Assembly: GCF_050496545.1 (NCBI RefSeq)
Contig: NZ_JBNVZV010000019.1
Span: 1 to 64,000, forward strand
Reading direction: 5' to 3'
From: Phycicoccus avicenniae_A
GTDB taxonomy: Bacteria > Actinomycetota > Actinomycetes > Actinomycetales > Dermatophilaceae
Length of the DNA: 64,000 nt
Position 1 is the stretch's first letter. Every line of letters begins with the position of its first letter. Under the pieces are notes generated by a model. That model ran no database searches and was not told the origin of the DNA. It worked only from the letters and a program-made list of their open reading frames with translations. Position numbers and translations under genes: made by a program. This document shows positions 17,408-24,589 of this stretch, in pieces.

Positions 17408-18660
17408 GACACCGCCTCGTCGGCCGGGTTGCGGGACAACGCGTGGTCGAGGGCCCGTAGGAGGTCATCACCGATACTCGGCCGAGCGGCCAGGGCCTCG
17501 CGGGCCTCGGCGGGTGCGTGCAGCCGCTGCCCAGGCGCGCCCACCTGGGTCAGGAGGTCCCAGGAATCCGCGACCGCCACGATCCGGGTCGGGAGCGAGT
17601 CCTCACTCGTCGTCGTGGGCGTCGTCCGGTGGTCGCGGATGGGTGCGAGGGCCCCGTGGAGGAAGGTGAGGTCTCCCAGGAGGTCGGCGCCGGCCGCGGG
17701 GTAGTCGGCACCGATGACCGAGCCGGTGAGGTCGAGCTCGCGCACGACTCGGGTGGGGAGGCTCGTCTGGCCGACGTCGTGGAGCATGCCCGCCATCCGG
17801 GTGTCGGCCACCTGCTGGGGAGTCAGGCCGAGGCGTTCGGCCATGTGGCCGCTGAGCTCGGCGACGCGCGCGCTGTGGCCGACGAGGTGCGGCGCTTTCG
17901 CTTCGACCGCAGCCACGAGGACCTCGAGCACCCGCTGCTGTCCCTGCACCTCCTCCGCGTGCTGGCTGTACGCCCAGTGCGCCACGAGCAACGGAGCGAG
18001 GACCATGAGAGCGGCGAAGGGGCCGAGCTGGGCGGGGATCCAGAGGACGACGAGGATGAAGGCGATGACGCCGTAGCCGAGGGCGGCGGCGCCCGTGCTG
18101 CGCAGGAGAAGCCCGATCTGGAGGCGAACGGGGATACCCATGGCGACGCGCAGCATGCCGGAGAGGAGGACCGCGTTGGCCAGCACCTGGACGACGTCAG
18201 CGACGATCATCGGGATGGCGAGGTGCACGACGACCGCGCCCACCCCGCTCAGGTCGGCCGGGTCCAGGCTGCCCCCGGCTCCGAGGAAGGCCAGACCACC
18301 GAGGCAGCCGAAGAAGGAGAACTGCGCCGAGTTGAACACCCGGCCCTGCCACGTGCTGCCCTGGAACGGCCCGACGACCGCCCCCACGAGGGCGACGGCC
18401 GCCGGACCGACCACGGCCTGGGCGGCGAGCATGACGATGCTCGAGATCGCCAGCTGCACGCGGTCGCCCACCACCACACGGGGGTAGGCGACCGCGAGCA
18501 GCGCGAGGGCGAGGACGGCGATGAGATCCGGACCGGCCGAGATGGGCCGGACCCGGGTCGCAACCGCGGCGAGGACGACGGCGGCGACGACGACTACTGC
18601 GAGGTAGAAGGTCGTCGCGCTCGCGCCACCCCCCTCTCGACGGTTCCTCACCGGCGTCAC
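17404..18660 (-). CDS. Membrane protein with degenerate HD-GYP domain (first of pair)
   Basis: 418 aa; about seven hydrophobic segments precede a coiled stretch and a cytosolic HD domain (about 245-400): HLVGHSARVAELSGH, MAGMLHDVGQTSLP and RIVAVADSWDLL. As in its downstream paralogue the GYP loop is lost (RDHRTTPTTT where HHExxDG is expected). GTG 18660 starts 12 nt after the stop of a 45-aa secreted peptide gene. The arrangement suggests that the membrane halves sense something outside; the ligand is unknown. Confidence 0.8.
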   Translation of the reverse strand: MTPVRNRREGGGASATTFYLAVVVVAAVVLAAVATRVRPISAGPDLIAVLALALLAVAYPRVVVGDRVQLAISSIVMLAAQAVVGPAAVALVGAVVGPFQGSTWQGRVFNSAQFSFFGCLGGLAFLGAGGSLDPADLSGVGAVVVHLAIPMIVADVVQVLANAVLLSGMLRVAMGIPVRLQIGLLLRSTGAAALGYGVIAFILVVLWIPAQLGPFAALMVLAPLLVAHWAYSQHAEEVQGQQRVLEVLVAAVEAKAPHLVGHSARVAELSGHMAERLGLTPQQVADTRMAGMLHDVGQTSLPTRVVRELDLTGSVIGADYPAAGADLLGDLTFLHGALAPIRDHRTTPTTTSEDSLPTRIVAVADSWDLLTQVGAPGQRLHAPAEAREALAARPSIGDDLLRALDHALSRNPADEAVS

Positions 18661-18672
18661 TGACCGACGGGG

Positions 18673-18810
18673 TCAGCCGCCGTAGCCCCAACCCAGCTGG
18701 GCGGTGCTGGTCGACTTCAGGTCCTGAGGGGCTGCGGACGCGGAAGTGGCCCCCACCGTGACGAGAGCGGCGAGGAGAGCGGCAGCAGCGAGAGTACGAA
18801 TGGTGCGCAT
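18673..18810 (-). CDS. Short exported peptide (45 aa) of unknown function
   Basis: The product starts MRTIRT, then has a hydrophobic core and a good signal-peptidase I site (SASA before APQDLK). The predicted mature peptide is only 19 residues: APQDLKSTSTAQLGWGYGG. A strong AAGGA Shine-Dalgarno precedes ATG 18810. It is the first gene of an operon with two membrane HD-domain proteins. I do not recognise the family. A secreted signal, or a peptide detected by the membrane domains of the downstream proteins, is an inference from gene order only. The Trp/Tyr/Gly-rich tail resembles the style of exported pheromones but matches none that I know. Confidence 0.7.
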   Translation of the reverse strand: MRTIRTLAAAALLAALVTVGATSASAAPQDLKSTSTAQLGWGYGG

Positions 18811-18969
18811 GAGATTTCCTTCCAGAGGGTGAGATGTCCGCGGCCTTGGCTCTCCGGGGCGGCTGCGGACAGGGCGAATTCTTCCATGCGGTGCGGTGTG
18901 CGACAATCACACGGACACCAAGTGCCTCCCGTGTCGTGATTCCGGGAGCACGACCGCGAGGAGGATCAC

Positions 18970-19044
18970 ATGAGCAAGCGTGCCCGCAAGCGCCGCTCCC
19001 GCAAGGGCAACAAGGCCAACCACGGCCGTAAGCCCAACGCCTGA
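18970..19044 (+). CDS. Ribosomal protein bL37 (24 aa)
   Basis: ATG to TGA encodes 24 residues, MSKRARKRRSRKGNKANHGR followed by KPNA, an extremely basic peptide matching mycobacterial bL37, a small large-subunit ribosomal protein first seen in cryo-EM structures. A GAGGAGGA Shine-Dalgarno precedes it, and a very strong hairpin follows, which together support a real gene. It would be missed with ordinary length cut-offs. It is divergent from the exported-peptide gene. Confidence 0.9.
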   Translation: MSKRARKRRSRKGNKANHGRKPNA

Positions 19045-19056
19045 GCCGGCCTGACG

Positions 19057-19096
19057 ACGGAGGCCCCGTGGTGCACCTGCACCACGGGGCCTCCGT
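19057..19096. terminator. Bidirectional hairpin terminator between bL37 and rsrA
   Basis: Nearly loop-free 19-bp perfect inverted repeat (ACGGAGGCCCCGTGGTGCA, CC, complement). It is positioned 12 nt after the bL37 stop and about 40 nt after the convergent rsrA stop, so it can serve both. Confidence 0.85.
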
Positions 19097-19138
19097 GTGT
19101 CGCTCTCCGGTCAGGGGATGAAAAGGCCCCGTTCCGGC

Positions 19139-19417
19139 TCAGTCCTCGAGGTCGAGGCGCACCGTGGTGATCCGCTGGACCACCTGGAGGCGGATCGCCT
19201 CCGGGGTGCGCGCCTCGCTGCACGAGCGCTTGACGACCGCCTTCACCGCGGCGTCGAGATCGTGCTCCGCGAGGCACGGGCGGCACTCGGCGAGGTGCGT
19301 GGCGACGCGCTTGACCTCGTCGGGGCTCATCTCGCCGTCGAGGTACTCGTAGATGTGGTGGAGGACCTCGGAACAGTCCGTGTGGCCCTCGTGCTGGTGC
19401 TCGGTGTGCTGACCCAT
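19139..19417 (-). CDS. rsrA: Mycothiol-system anti-sigma factor (RsrA-like ZAS protein)
   Basis: A 92-aa zinc-binding redox-sensing anti-sigma factor. The ZAS motif is HLAECRPC (His41, Cys45, Cys48), with an additional Cys15 that could complete the Zn site or disulfide switch as in RsrA. Oxidation would release SigR. ATG 19417 shares a base with the sigR stop (TGATG), giving coupled translation and fixed stoichiometry. Confidence 0.93.
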   Translation of the reverse strand: MGQHTEHQHEGHTDCSEVLHHIYEYLDGEMSPDEVKRVATHLAECRPCLAEHDLDAAVKAVVKRSCSEARTPEAIRLQVVQRITTVRLDLED

Positions 19418-20052
19418 CACTCCTCCTCCGCCGCGACGAGGCCGCGCTCGCGCGCGTACCCGGTGAGCAGCGAGCGCAGCTGGCGGCGGCCACGGTGCAG
19501 GCGCGACATCACGGTGCCGATGGGGGTGCCCATGATCTCGGCGATCTCCTTGTACGCGAAGCCCTCGACGTCGGCGAGGTAGACGGCCATGCGGAAGTCC
19601 TCGGGGAGCTCCTGGAGCGCCCGGGTCACCTCGTTGTCGGGGAGGTGCTCGAGCGCCTGCGCCTCGGCGGACTTCAGCCCGGCGGAGGTGTGCGACTCGG
19701 CCCGCGCCAGCTGGTAGTCCTCGACGTCCGAGGCGTCCGACTGCTGGGGCTCGCGCTGCTTCTTGCGGTACGTGTTGATGTACGTGTTGGTGAGGATGCG
19801 GTACATCCACGCCTTGAGGTTCGTGCCCGGCCGGTACTGGTGGAACGCGGCGTAGGCCTTGGCGTAGGTCTCCTGGAGGAGGTCCTCGGCGTCGGCCGGG
19901 TTGCGCGTGGTGCGCATCGCGGCGGCGTACAGCTGGTCGATGAGCGGGAGGGCCTCGCGCTCGAACCGGGCCTGACGCTCGGCGGTGGTCTCGGTGGCGA
20001 CGTCGACCTCGGAGTCCGGGGTGGTCTCGAGGGGCGTGGGTGGGGTGGTCAT
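19417..20052 (-). CDS. sigR: ECF sigma factor SigR (thiol-oxidative stress)
   Basis: A 211-aa ECF sigma factor of the SigR/SigH/SigE12 type. Region 2 is seen in NPADAEDLLQETYAKAY and NLKAWMYRILTNTYIN, and region 4 in ELPEDFRMAVYLADVEGF with an IGTVMSRLHRGRRQL helix-turn-helix. It directs RNA polymerase to GGAAT-N18/19-GTT promoters of thiol-homeostasis genes. ATG 20052 follows GGGAGG. The frame stays open for 43 more codons upstream, across an apparent SigR-type promoter, so a longer isoform is possible (see findings). The product is controlled by the downstream anti-sigma factor. Confidence 0.94.
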   Translation of the reverse strand: MTTPPTPLETTPDSEVDVATETTAERQARFEREALPLIDQLYAAAMRTTRNPADAEDLLQETYAKAYAAFHQYRPGTNLKAWMYRILTNTYINTYRKKQREPQQSDASDVEDYQLARAESHTSAGLKSAEAQALEHLPDNEVTRALQELPEDFRMAVYLADVEGFAYKEIAEIMGTPIGTVMSRLHRGRRQLRSLLTGYARERGLVAAEEE

Positions 20053-20060
20053 CGCCTCCC

Positions 20061-20066
20061 AGCCTA
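20061..20066 (-). promoter_or_regulatory. sigR proximal (p1-like) housekeeping -10 hexamer
   Basis: Minus-strand TAGGCT followed by 8 nt and ATG 20052. It is consistent with constitutive low-level sigR transcription starting at or just before the start codon. Confidence 0.4.
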
Positions 20067-20144
20067 GCCGGGCCCGCGGACGGGACGAGGTGTCGAGGAC
20101 GAACACGAGCAGCGCCTTCGGTCGAGGGTCGGGACGTGCAGGTG

Positions 20145-20171
20145 AACGCCCCGGGCGTGGCGTCTCATTCC
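20145..20171 (-). promoter_or_regulatory. sigR distal (p2-like) autoregulatory SigR promoter
   Basis: Minus strand GGAAT (20171-20167), 19-nt spacer, GTT (20147-20145), matching the SigR consensus GGAAT-N18/19-GTT. It lies about 95 nt upstream of the sigR start, with the -35 inside the tail of the hydrolase gene. It implies positive autoregulation. Confidence 0.6.
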
Positions 20172-20794
20172 CCGGGGGCAAGCCGCCGCAGCACCGCAGC
20201 GGCCACGCGGTCCGCGACCCGCCCCAGCGAGTGCGGCCCCGGCACGACGTCGAGCGTCACATGCGGCGGCAGCACCGCCTCCACCTCGGCAGGCGTCCCG
20301 AACGGGTCGGTGCTGCCCTGGACGACGTGGACCGGGATGCCCACTGCCCCCGGCTGGGCCAGCTCGGGCGCCCGCGAGGCCTCCGGCTTCCCCGGCGGGT
20401 GCAGCGGGAACGAGAGGCACAGCACGGCGTCCGCCCCCACCGCCTCGGCGGTCCGGCAGGCCACCCGCGCCCCCGCGCTCCGACCGCCGGTCACCAGCCG
20501 CCCTCCCCCGCTGCGACCGACGACGTCCGAGAGCACCGGCAGCCACGCCTCGTCGAGGACCGGCGGCCGCGGCCCGAGCCGGCGCTCGGCCACGCGCCAC
20601 GGCTGGTCGACAAGCACCACCCGCCAGCCGGCCCCCACCACCATGTCGCGGACGGCGAGCACGTCGAGGGTCCACCGCAGCCCGCCCGCGCCGTGGCCGA
20701 GGACCAGCGTCCCCGCGGCGTCACCCACGGGCGAGGTCGTCGTCGTGCGCGCCGGGCCGTGCGGGGTGTCGACGAGCCGCTCGACCTCGCTCAT
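20165..20794 (-). CDS. Alpha/beta hydrolase (dienelactone-hydrolase/KANL3-Tex30-like)
   Basis: 209 aa. The oxyanion region is VLGHGAGG, the nucleophile elbow TGGRSAGARVA (Ser in GRSAG), with an Asp candidate in STDPFG and a His in VPGPHSLG. No signal peptide, so cytosolic; substrate unknown. Its ATG overlaps the stop of the YedK-family gene by ATGA, so the two are coupled. Its last codons contain the -35 of the distal sigR promoter. Confidence 0.85.
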   Translation of the reverse strand: MSEVERLVDTPHGPARTTTTSPVGDAAGTLVLGHGAGGLRWTLDVLAVRDMVVGAGWRVVLVDQPWRVAERRLGPRPPVLDEAWLPVLSDVVGRSGGGRLVTGGRSAGARVACRTAEAVGADAVLCLSFPLHPPGKPEASRAPELAQPGAVGIPVHVVQGSTDPFGTPAEVEAVLPPHVTLDVVPGPHSLGRVADRVAAAVLRRLAPGE

Positions 20795-21621
20795 CCGCCG
20801 AGGACCTCGCCGGTCATCGGGTCGACGACCCCCACGAGCTCCTCCACCGGCACGGGGTCGAGCAGCTGCGGCCCGTTGGCCCGGCTGCCGTTCACCGCAC
20901 GAGACACCGGGTGGGCGGTGAAGCGACCGGGGGCGTGCGGCGCGAGCAGGTCCGCGACCTCCTCCGCGCCCGCGTGCGGGTCCAGCCACCGCTCCCAGTC
21001 CTCGCGCTCGAGGACCAGAGGCTGCCGCTCGTGGATGCGGTCCAGCCCCGGCTCGGCCTCACCCGTGATGACGGTGAAGGTGGTCAGCCAGGCGAGCGGG
21101 TCGTCGGGGTCGGCGGCGCGGTCGCGCCAGAACTCGTAGAGGCCGGCCATCGCGACGCTCGCGCCGTCGGCCCGCTCGGTGAAGAACGGCTGCTTGCGGG
21201 GCTTGCCCTTGGCATCGAGGGCCGTCGGGGAGGCCTGCCACTCGAACCACCCGCGGGCCGGGACGAGGCAGCGCCGGGCGGCCAGGGCGCGGGCGAACGC
21301 CGGCTTCTCGCGCACCGACTCGACGCGGGCGTTGATCATGCGCACCCCGCCCTTGGCGTCCTTGCTCCAGCTCGGCACGAGGCCCCACGTGAGCAGCCGC
21401 AGCTGCCGGGTCGGCTCGGCGTCACGGTCCTCGCGCGGCGCCCGCGCCAGGACGACCGGTGCCTGCTTGGTCGGCGCCATGTTGTGGTCGGGCGTGCCGG
21501 GCGGCGGGTCCTGGGGGTTGACGAGGACGCTGCGCGCCGGCTCGGCCGTGCGGTCCTCCTCGACCTCGAACTCGAGGACGAGCTCGTCCGGGTTGGCCGT
21601 CGCGGCGTAGCGCCCACACAT
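20791..21621 (-). CDS. SOS response-associated peptidase (SRAP/HMCES/YedK family)
   Basis: A 276-aa SRAP protein that crosslinks to abasic sites in single-stranded DNA through its N-terminal Cys. After Met removal the protein starts with CGRY (Cys2). Other conserved residues: INARVESV (Asn), ARGWFEW (Glu) and RIHERQPLVL (His). A central insert, SPTALDAKGKPRKQP, is common in actinobacterial members. A TAGCCT element 7 nt upstream of ATG 21621 suggests a leaderless message. No LexA box is visible upstream. Confidence 0.93.
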   Translation of the reverse strand: MCGRYAATANPDELVLEFEVEEDRTAEPARSVLVNPQDPPPGTPDHNMAPTKQAPVVLARAPREDRDAEPTRQLRLLTWGLVPSWSKDAKGGVRMINARVESVREKPAFARALAARRCLVPARGWFEWQASPTALDAKGKPRKQPFFTERADGASVAMAGLYEFWRDRAADPDDPLAWLTTFTVITGEAEPGLDRIHERQPLVLEREDWERWLDPHAGAEEVADLLAPHAPGRFTAHPVSRAVNGSRANGPQLLDPVPVEELVGVVDPMTGEVLGG

Positions 21622-21628
21622 GGTGCTC

Positions 21629-21634
21629 AGGCTA
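21629..21634 (-). promoter_or_regulatory. -10 hexamer, leaderless-type, for the YedK-family gene
   Basis: Minus-strand TAGCCT, 7 nt, ATG 21621. Confidence 0.45.
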
Positions 21635-21708
21635 CGCAGGGCCACCGCGAGCAACTACGGTAGGCAGGGAGGTCCTGACCAGCAGAGACCCCGACCCGGA
21701 GGTACCGG

Positions 21709-22251
21709 ATGTCCGTGGTGCGCCGCATCGCCCGACCCCTGCTCGCGTCGATGTTCGTCGTCGGCGGTGTCGACCAGCTGAAGCACCCGTCGGCCAAGTC
21801 CGACACGGCACGTCCGGTCGTCGAGAAGGTCGCCCCGCTGCTCGGCCTCCCCGACGACACCGAGATGCTCGTGCGCGCCAACGGTGTCGCGATGGTCGCC
21901 GCCGGCGGGCTGCTCGCGCTCGGCCGCTTCCCCCGCCTGTCGGCCGTCGTCCTCGCGGGCACGCTGGTACCGACCACCGTTGCGGCACACCGCTACTGGC
22001 GCGAAGAGGACGCAGACGTCCGCGCGCAGCAGCGCGTCCACTTCCTCAAGAACCTCGGCCTGCTCGGCGGCCTCCTCCTCGCCGCCGTCGACACCGAGGG
22101 CAAGCCGGGCCTGGCCTACCGGGCGCACCTCGCCGGCGAGAGCGTCCAGCGCGCGGCCCGCACGACGCGGCGCGAGGCGCGCCACGTCGTCCACGAGGCG
22201 ACCACCGAGGCGAAGCTGAAGGCGGCCCAGGCGCAGCATGCCTTCTCCTGA
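21709..22251 (+). CDS. DoxX family membrane protein
   Basis: A 180-aa integral membrane protein with about four hydrophobic segments and the DoxX-like opening RPLLASMFVVGGVDQLKHP. The C-terminal 45 residues are charged and helical. DoxX-family proteins are linked to redox or thiol stress in mycobacteria, but no function can be assigned here. A GGAGG motif precedes ATG 21709. The 3' end overlaps aroA by 14 nt. Confidence 0.85.
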   Translation: MSVVRRIARPLLASMFVVGGVDQLKHPSAKSDTARPVVEKVAPLLGLPDDTEMLVRANGVAMVAAGGLLALGRFPRLSAVVLAGTLVPTTVAAHRYWREEDADVRAQQRVHFLKNLGLLGGLLLAAVDTEGKPGLAYRAHLAGESVQRAARTTRREARHVVHEATTEAKLKAAQAQHAFS

Positions 22252-23530
22252 CTGGTCCGCCCCCACCGCCGAGGGGCCGGTCCGCGCCCGCGTCGTCCTC
22301 CCCGGCAGCAAGTCCCTCACCAACCGCTACCTCGTCCTCGCGGCCGTCGCGGCCGACGTCTCCCGGCTGCGGGCTCCGCTCCGCTCGCGCGACACCCTCC
22401 TCATGGCCGGGGCGCTGCGGTCGCTGGGCGTCGTCGTGGAGGACGTCGACGACGGCGACTGGCTCGTCACGCCGGCCGCGCTCACCGGCGGCGGCGCCGT
22501 CGACTGCGGGCTCGCCGGCAACGTCATGCGCTTCGTGCCCCCGCTCGCCGGCCTCGCCGACGGCCCGGTCCGCTTCGACGGCGACGAGGGCGCGCGCCGG
22601 CGCCCGATGGCCCCCGTCCTGGAGGCCCTGCGCACCCTCGGGGTGCGGGTCGAGGACGAGGGCCGCGGCGGCCTGCCGTTCACGGTGCACGGTCGTGGCG
22701 CGGTCCGCGGCGGCACGGTCACCATCGACGCCTCGGCCTCGTCCCAGTTCGTCTCCGGCCTGCTGCTCTCGGCCGCGCGCTTCGACGAGGGCGTCACCGT
22801 GCGCCACGACGGCAAGGCCCTTCCGAGCCTGCCGCACATCGAGATGACCGTCGAGACGCTGCGCGACGCCGGCGTGGTCGTCGACGACGGTGACGCGCAC
22901 ACCTGGCGGGTCGAGCCCAGCGAGGTCAACGCCCTCGACGTGCAGGTCGAGCCCGACCTCTCCAACGCGGCGCAGTTCCTCGCGGCGGCCCTGGTCACCG
23001 GCGGTTCGGTGCACGTCCCCGGCTGGCCGCAGTACACGACCCAGGGAGGCGACTTCGTCCGCGACGTCCTCGACATGATGGGCGCCGAGGTGGTCCTCGA
23101 CCGCTCCGGGCTGACCGTCACCGGTGGCGACGGCATCGGCGGCGTCGACGTCGACCTCCACGACTCCAGCGAGCTGACCCCCGTCGTCGCGGCGCTCTGC
23201 GCGCTCGCCGACTCCCCCAGCGTCATCCGCGGCGTCGCGCACATCCGCGGTCACGAGACCGACCGCCTCGCCGCGCTGCGCACCGAGCTGACCGGTCTCG
23301 GCGCCGAGGTGGACGAGACCGATGACGGCCTGCGCATCGTCCCGAAGCCGTTGCACGGCAACCAGTTCCGTACCTACCACGACCATCGCATGGTGATGGC
23401 CGCTGCCGTGCTGGGGCTCGCCGTCCCTGGCGTCCTCGTCGAGGACGTCGGCACCGTCGCCAAGACGATGCCCGACTTCACCGGGCTCTGGGACCGCATG
23501 CTCCACGAGCGGGTCACCGCGGACGCCTGA
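22238..23530 (+). CDS. aroA: 3-phosphoshikimate 1-carboxyvinyltransferase (EPSP synthase)
   Basis: Sixth step of the shikimate pathway: shikimate-3-phosphate + PEP to EPSP. It has 430 aa with PGSKSLTNRYL (substrate-binding Lys/Ser), GLAGNVMRF, RRRPMAPVLEALR, SSQFVSGLLLSA, RGHETDRLAAL and DHRMVMAAAVLGL in family order. It overlaps the DoxX gene start to end and shares a base with rsgA (TGATG), so it is part of a coupled operon. Confidence 0.97.
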   Translation: MPSPDWSAPTAEGPVRARVVLPGSKSLTNRYLVLAAVAADVSRLRAPLRSRDTLLMAGALRSLGVVVEDVDDGDWLVTPAALTGGGAVDCGLAGNVMRFVPPLAGLADGPVRFDGDEGARRRPMAPVLEALRTLGVRVEDEGRGGLPFTVHGRGAVRGGTVTIDASASSQFVSGLLLSAARFDEGVTVRHDGKALPSLPHIEMTVETLRDAGVVVDDGDAHTWRVEPSEVNALDVQVEPDLSNAAQFLAAALVTGGSVHVPGWPQYTTQGGDFVRDVLDMMGAEVVLDRSGLTVTGGDGIGGVDVDLHDSSELTPVVAALCALADSPSVIRGVAHIRGHETDRLAALRTELTGLGAEVDETDDGLRIVPKPLHGNQFRTYHDHRMVMAAAVLGLAVPGVLVEDVGTVAKTMPDFTGLWDRMLHERVTADA

Positions 23531-24558
23531 TGGCGAGGTCAGCGCGCGACTACGACGAGTCCGACGTCCGCATCCGTCCCAACCGGCGTGGCTCGCGCCC
23601 CCGCACCAAGGAGCGCCCCGCGCACGCCGACGCCGTGCTCGGGCGCGTGCTCGGTGTCGACCGCGGCCGCTACCGCGTCCTGGTGCCCACCGACGCCGGC
23701 CCCGTCGACGTCACCGCGATGCGCGCCCGCGAGCTGGGCCGCAAGGGCATCGTCGTCGGTGACGAGGTGCACCTGGTCGGGGACACCACCGGCGCCGAGG
23801 GCAGCCTGGCCCGGATCGTGCGGGTCTCCCCGCGTGCCACCCTGCTGCGCCGCACCGCCGACGACACCGACCCCGTCGAGCGCGTGCTCGTCGCCAACGC
23901 CGACCAGCTCGTCGTCGTCTCGGCGCTCACCAACCCCGAGCCCCGGCCCCGCCTCATCGACCGCTGCATCGTCGCCGCGTACGACGCCGGGATGGAGCCG
24001 CTGCTGCTGCTCACCAAGGCCGACCTCACCGACCCCGCCCCCTTCCTCGCGCAGTACGCCCCCCTCTCGGTCCCGAACGTCGTCACCTCGCGCGGCCCCG
24101 GCGGCACCATCGAGGGCCTGGACGCCGTGCGTGACGCCCTCGCCGGCCGGGTCAGCGTGCTGGTCGGGCACTCGGGGGTGGGCAAGTCGACCCTGGTCAA
24201 CGCCCTCGTGCCGGACGCGCTGCGGGCCGTCGGCGTCGTCAACGACGTCACCGGCCGCGGTCGGCACACCTCGACCTCCGCGGTGGCCCTGCCCCTCCCC
24301 GACGACGACGGCTGGGTCGTCGACACCCCGGGTGTGCGCTCCTTCGGCCTCGCCCACGTCGACCCGGCCCGCATCGTCACCCACTTCCCCGACCTCGAAC
24401 CGGGCACCGAGCAGTGCCCGCGCGGATGCACCCACGACGAGGAGGAGTGCGCCCTCGACGAGTACGTGGCGAGCGGGGCCGCCGGGCCGGCGGGTCCCGC
24501 GCGCCTGGAGTCGCTGCGACGCCTCCTGCGCACGCGAACGGCCGCGGGCGAGGACTGA
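23530..24558 (+). CDS. rsgA: Ribosome small subunit-dependent GTPase A
   Basis: Late 30S-assembly GTPase of 342 aa. An OB-fold N-terminus (RYRVLVPTDAGPVDVTAMR) is followed by a circularly permuted GTPase: LLTKADL (G4) precedes the P-loop GHSGVGKSTLVN (G1) and DTPGVRSFG (G3). It ends with a zinc knuckle CPRGC.H...C. ATG shares a base with the aroA stop. In many actinobacteria hisN follows next, but here it is separated by the peptide transporter operon. Confidence 0.96.
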   Translation: MARSARDYDESDVRIRPNRRGSRPRTKERPAHADAVLGRVLGVDRGRYRVLVPTDAGPVDVTAMRARELGRKGIVVGDEVHLVGDTTGAEGSLARIVRVSPRATLLRRTADDTDPVERVLVANADQLVVVSALTNPEPRPRLIDRCIVAAYDAGMEPLLLLTKADLTDPAPFLAQYAPLSVPNVVTSRGPGGTIEGLDAVRDALAGRVSVLVGHSGVGKSTLVNALVPDALRAVGVVNDVTGRGRHTSTSAVALPLPDDDGWVVDTPGVRSFGLAHVDPARIVTHFPDLEPGTEQCPRGCTHDEEECALDEYVASGAAGPAGPARLESLRRLLRTRTAAGED

Positions 24559-24577
24559 GGTCCCCACCCGCGGCCGT
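24538..24577. terminator. Bidirectional hairpin between rsgA and dppF
   Basis: 11-bp arms ACGGCCGCGGG / CCCGCGGCCGT flank the rsgA stop codon, with an inner GGAC-TGAG-GTCC stem. The hairpin also lies just beyond the dppF stop on the other strand. Confidence 0.6.
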
Positions 24578-24589
24578 CGTGGCGCGGGG

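Noticed and set aside
20053..20181. Annotating the 43-residue upstream extension as part of the main sigR product
   Set aside because: The ATG at 20181 lies upstream of the distal promoter, so it cannot be on that transcript; only a shorter extension from GTG 20106 is plausible and is noted as a possible isoform.
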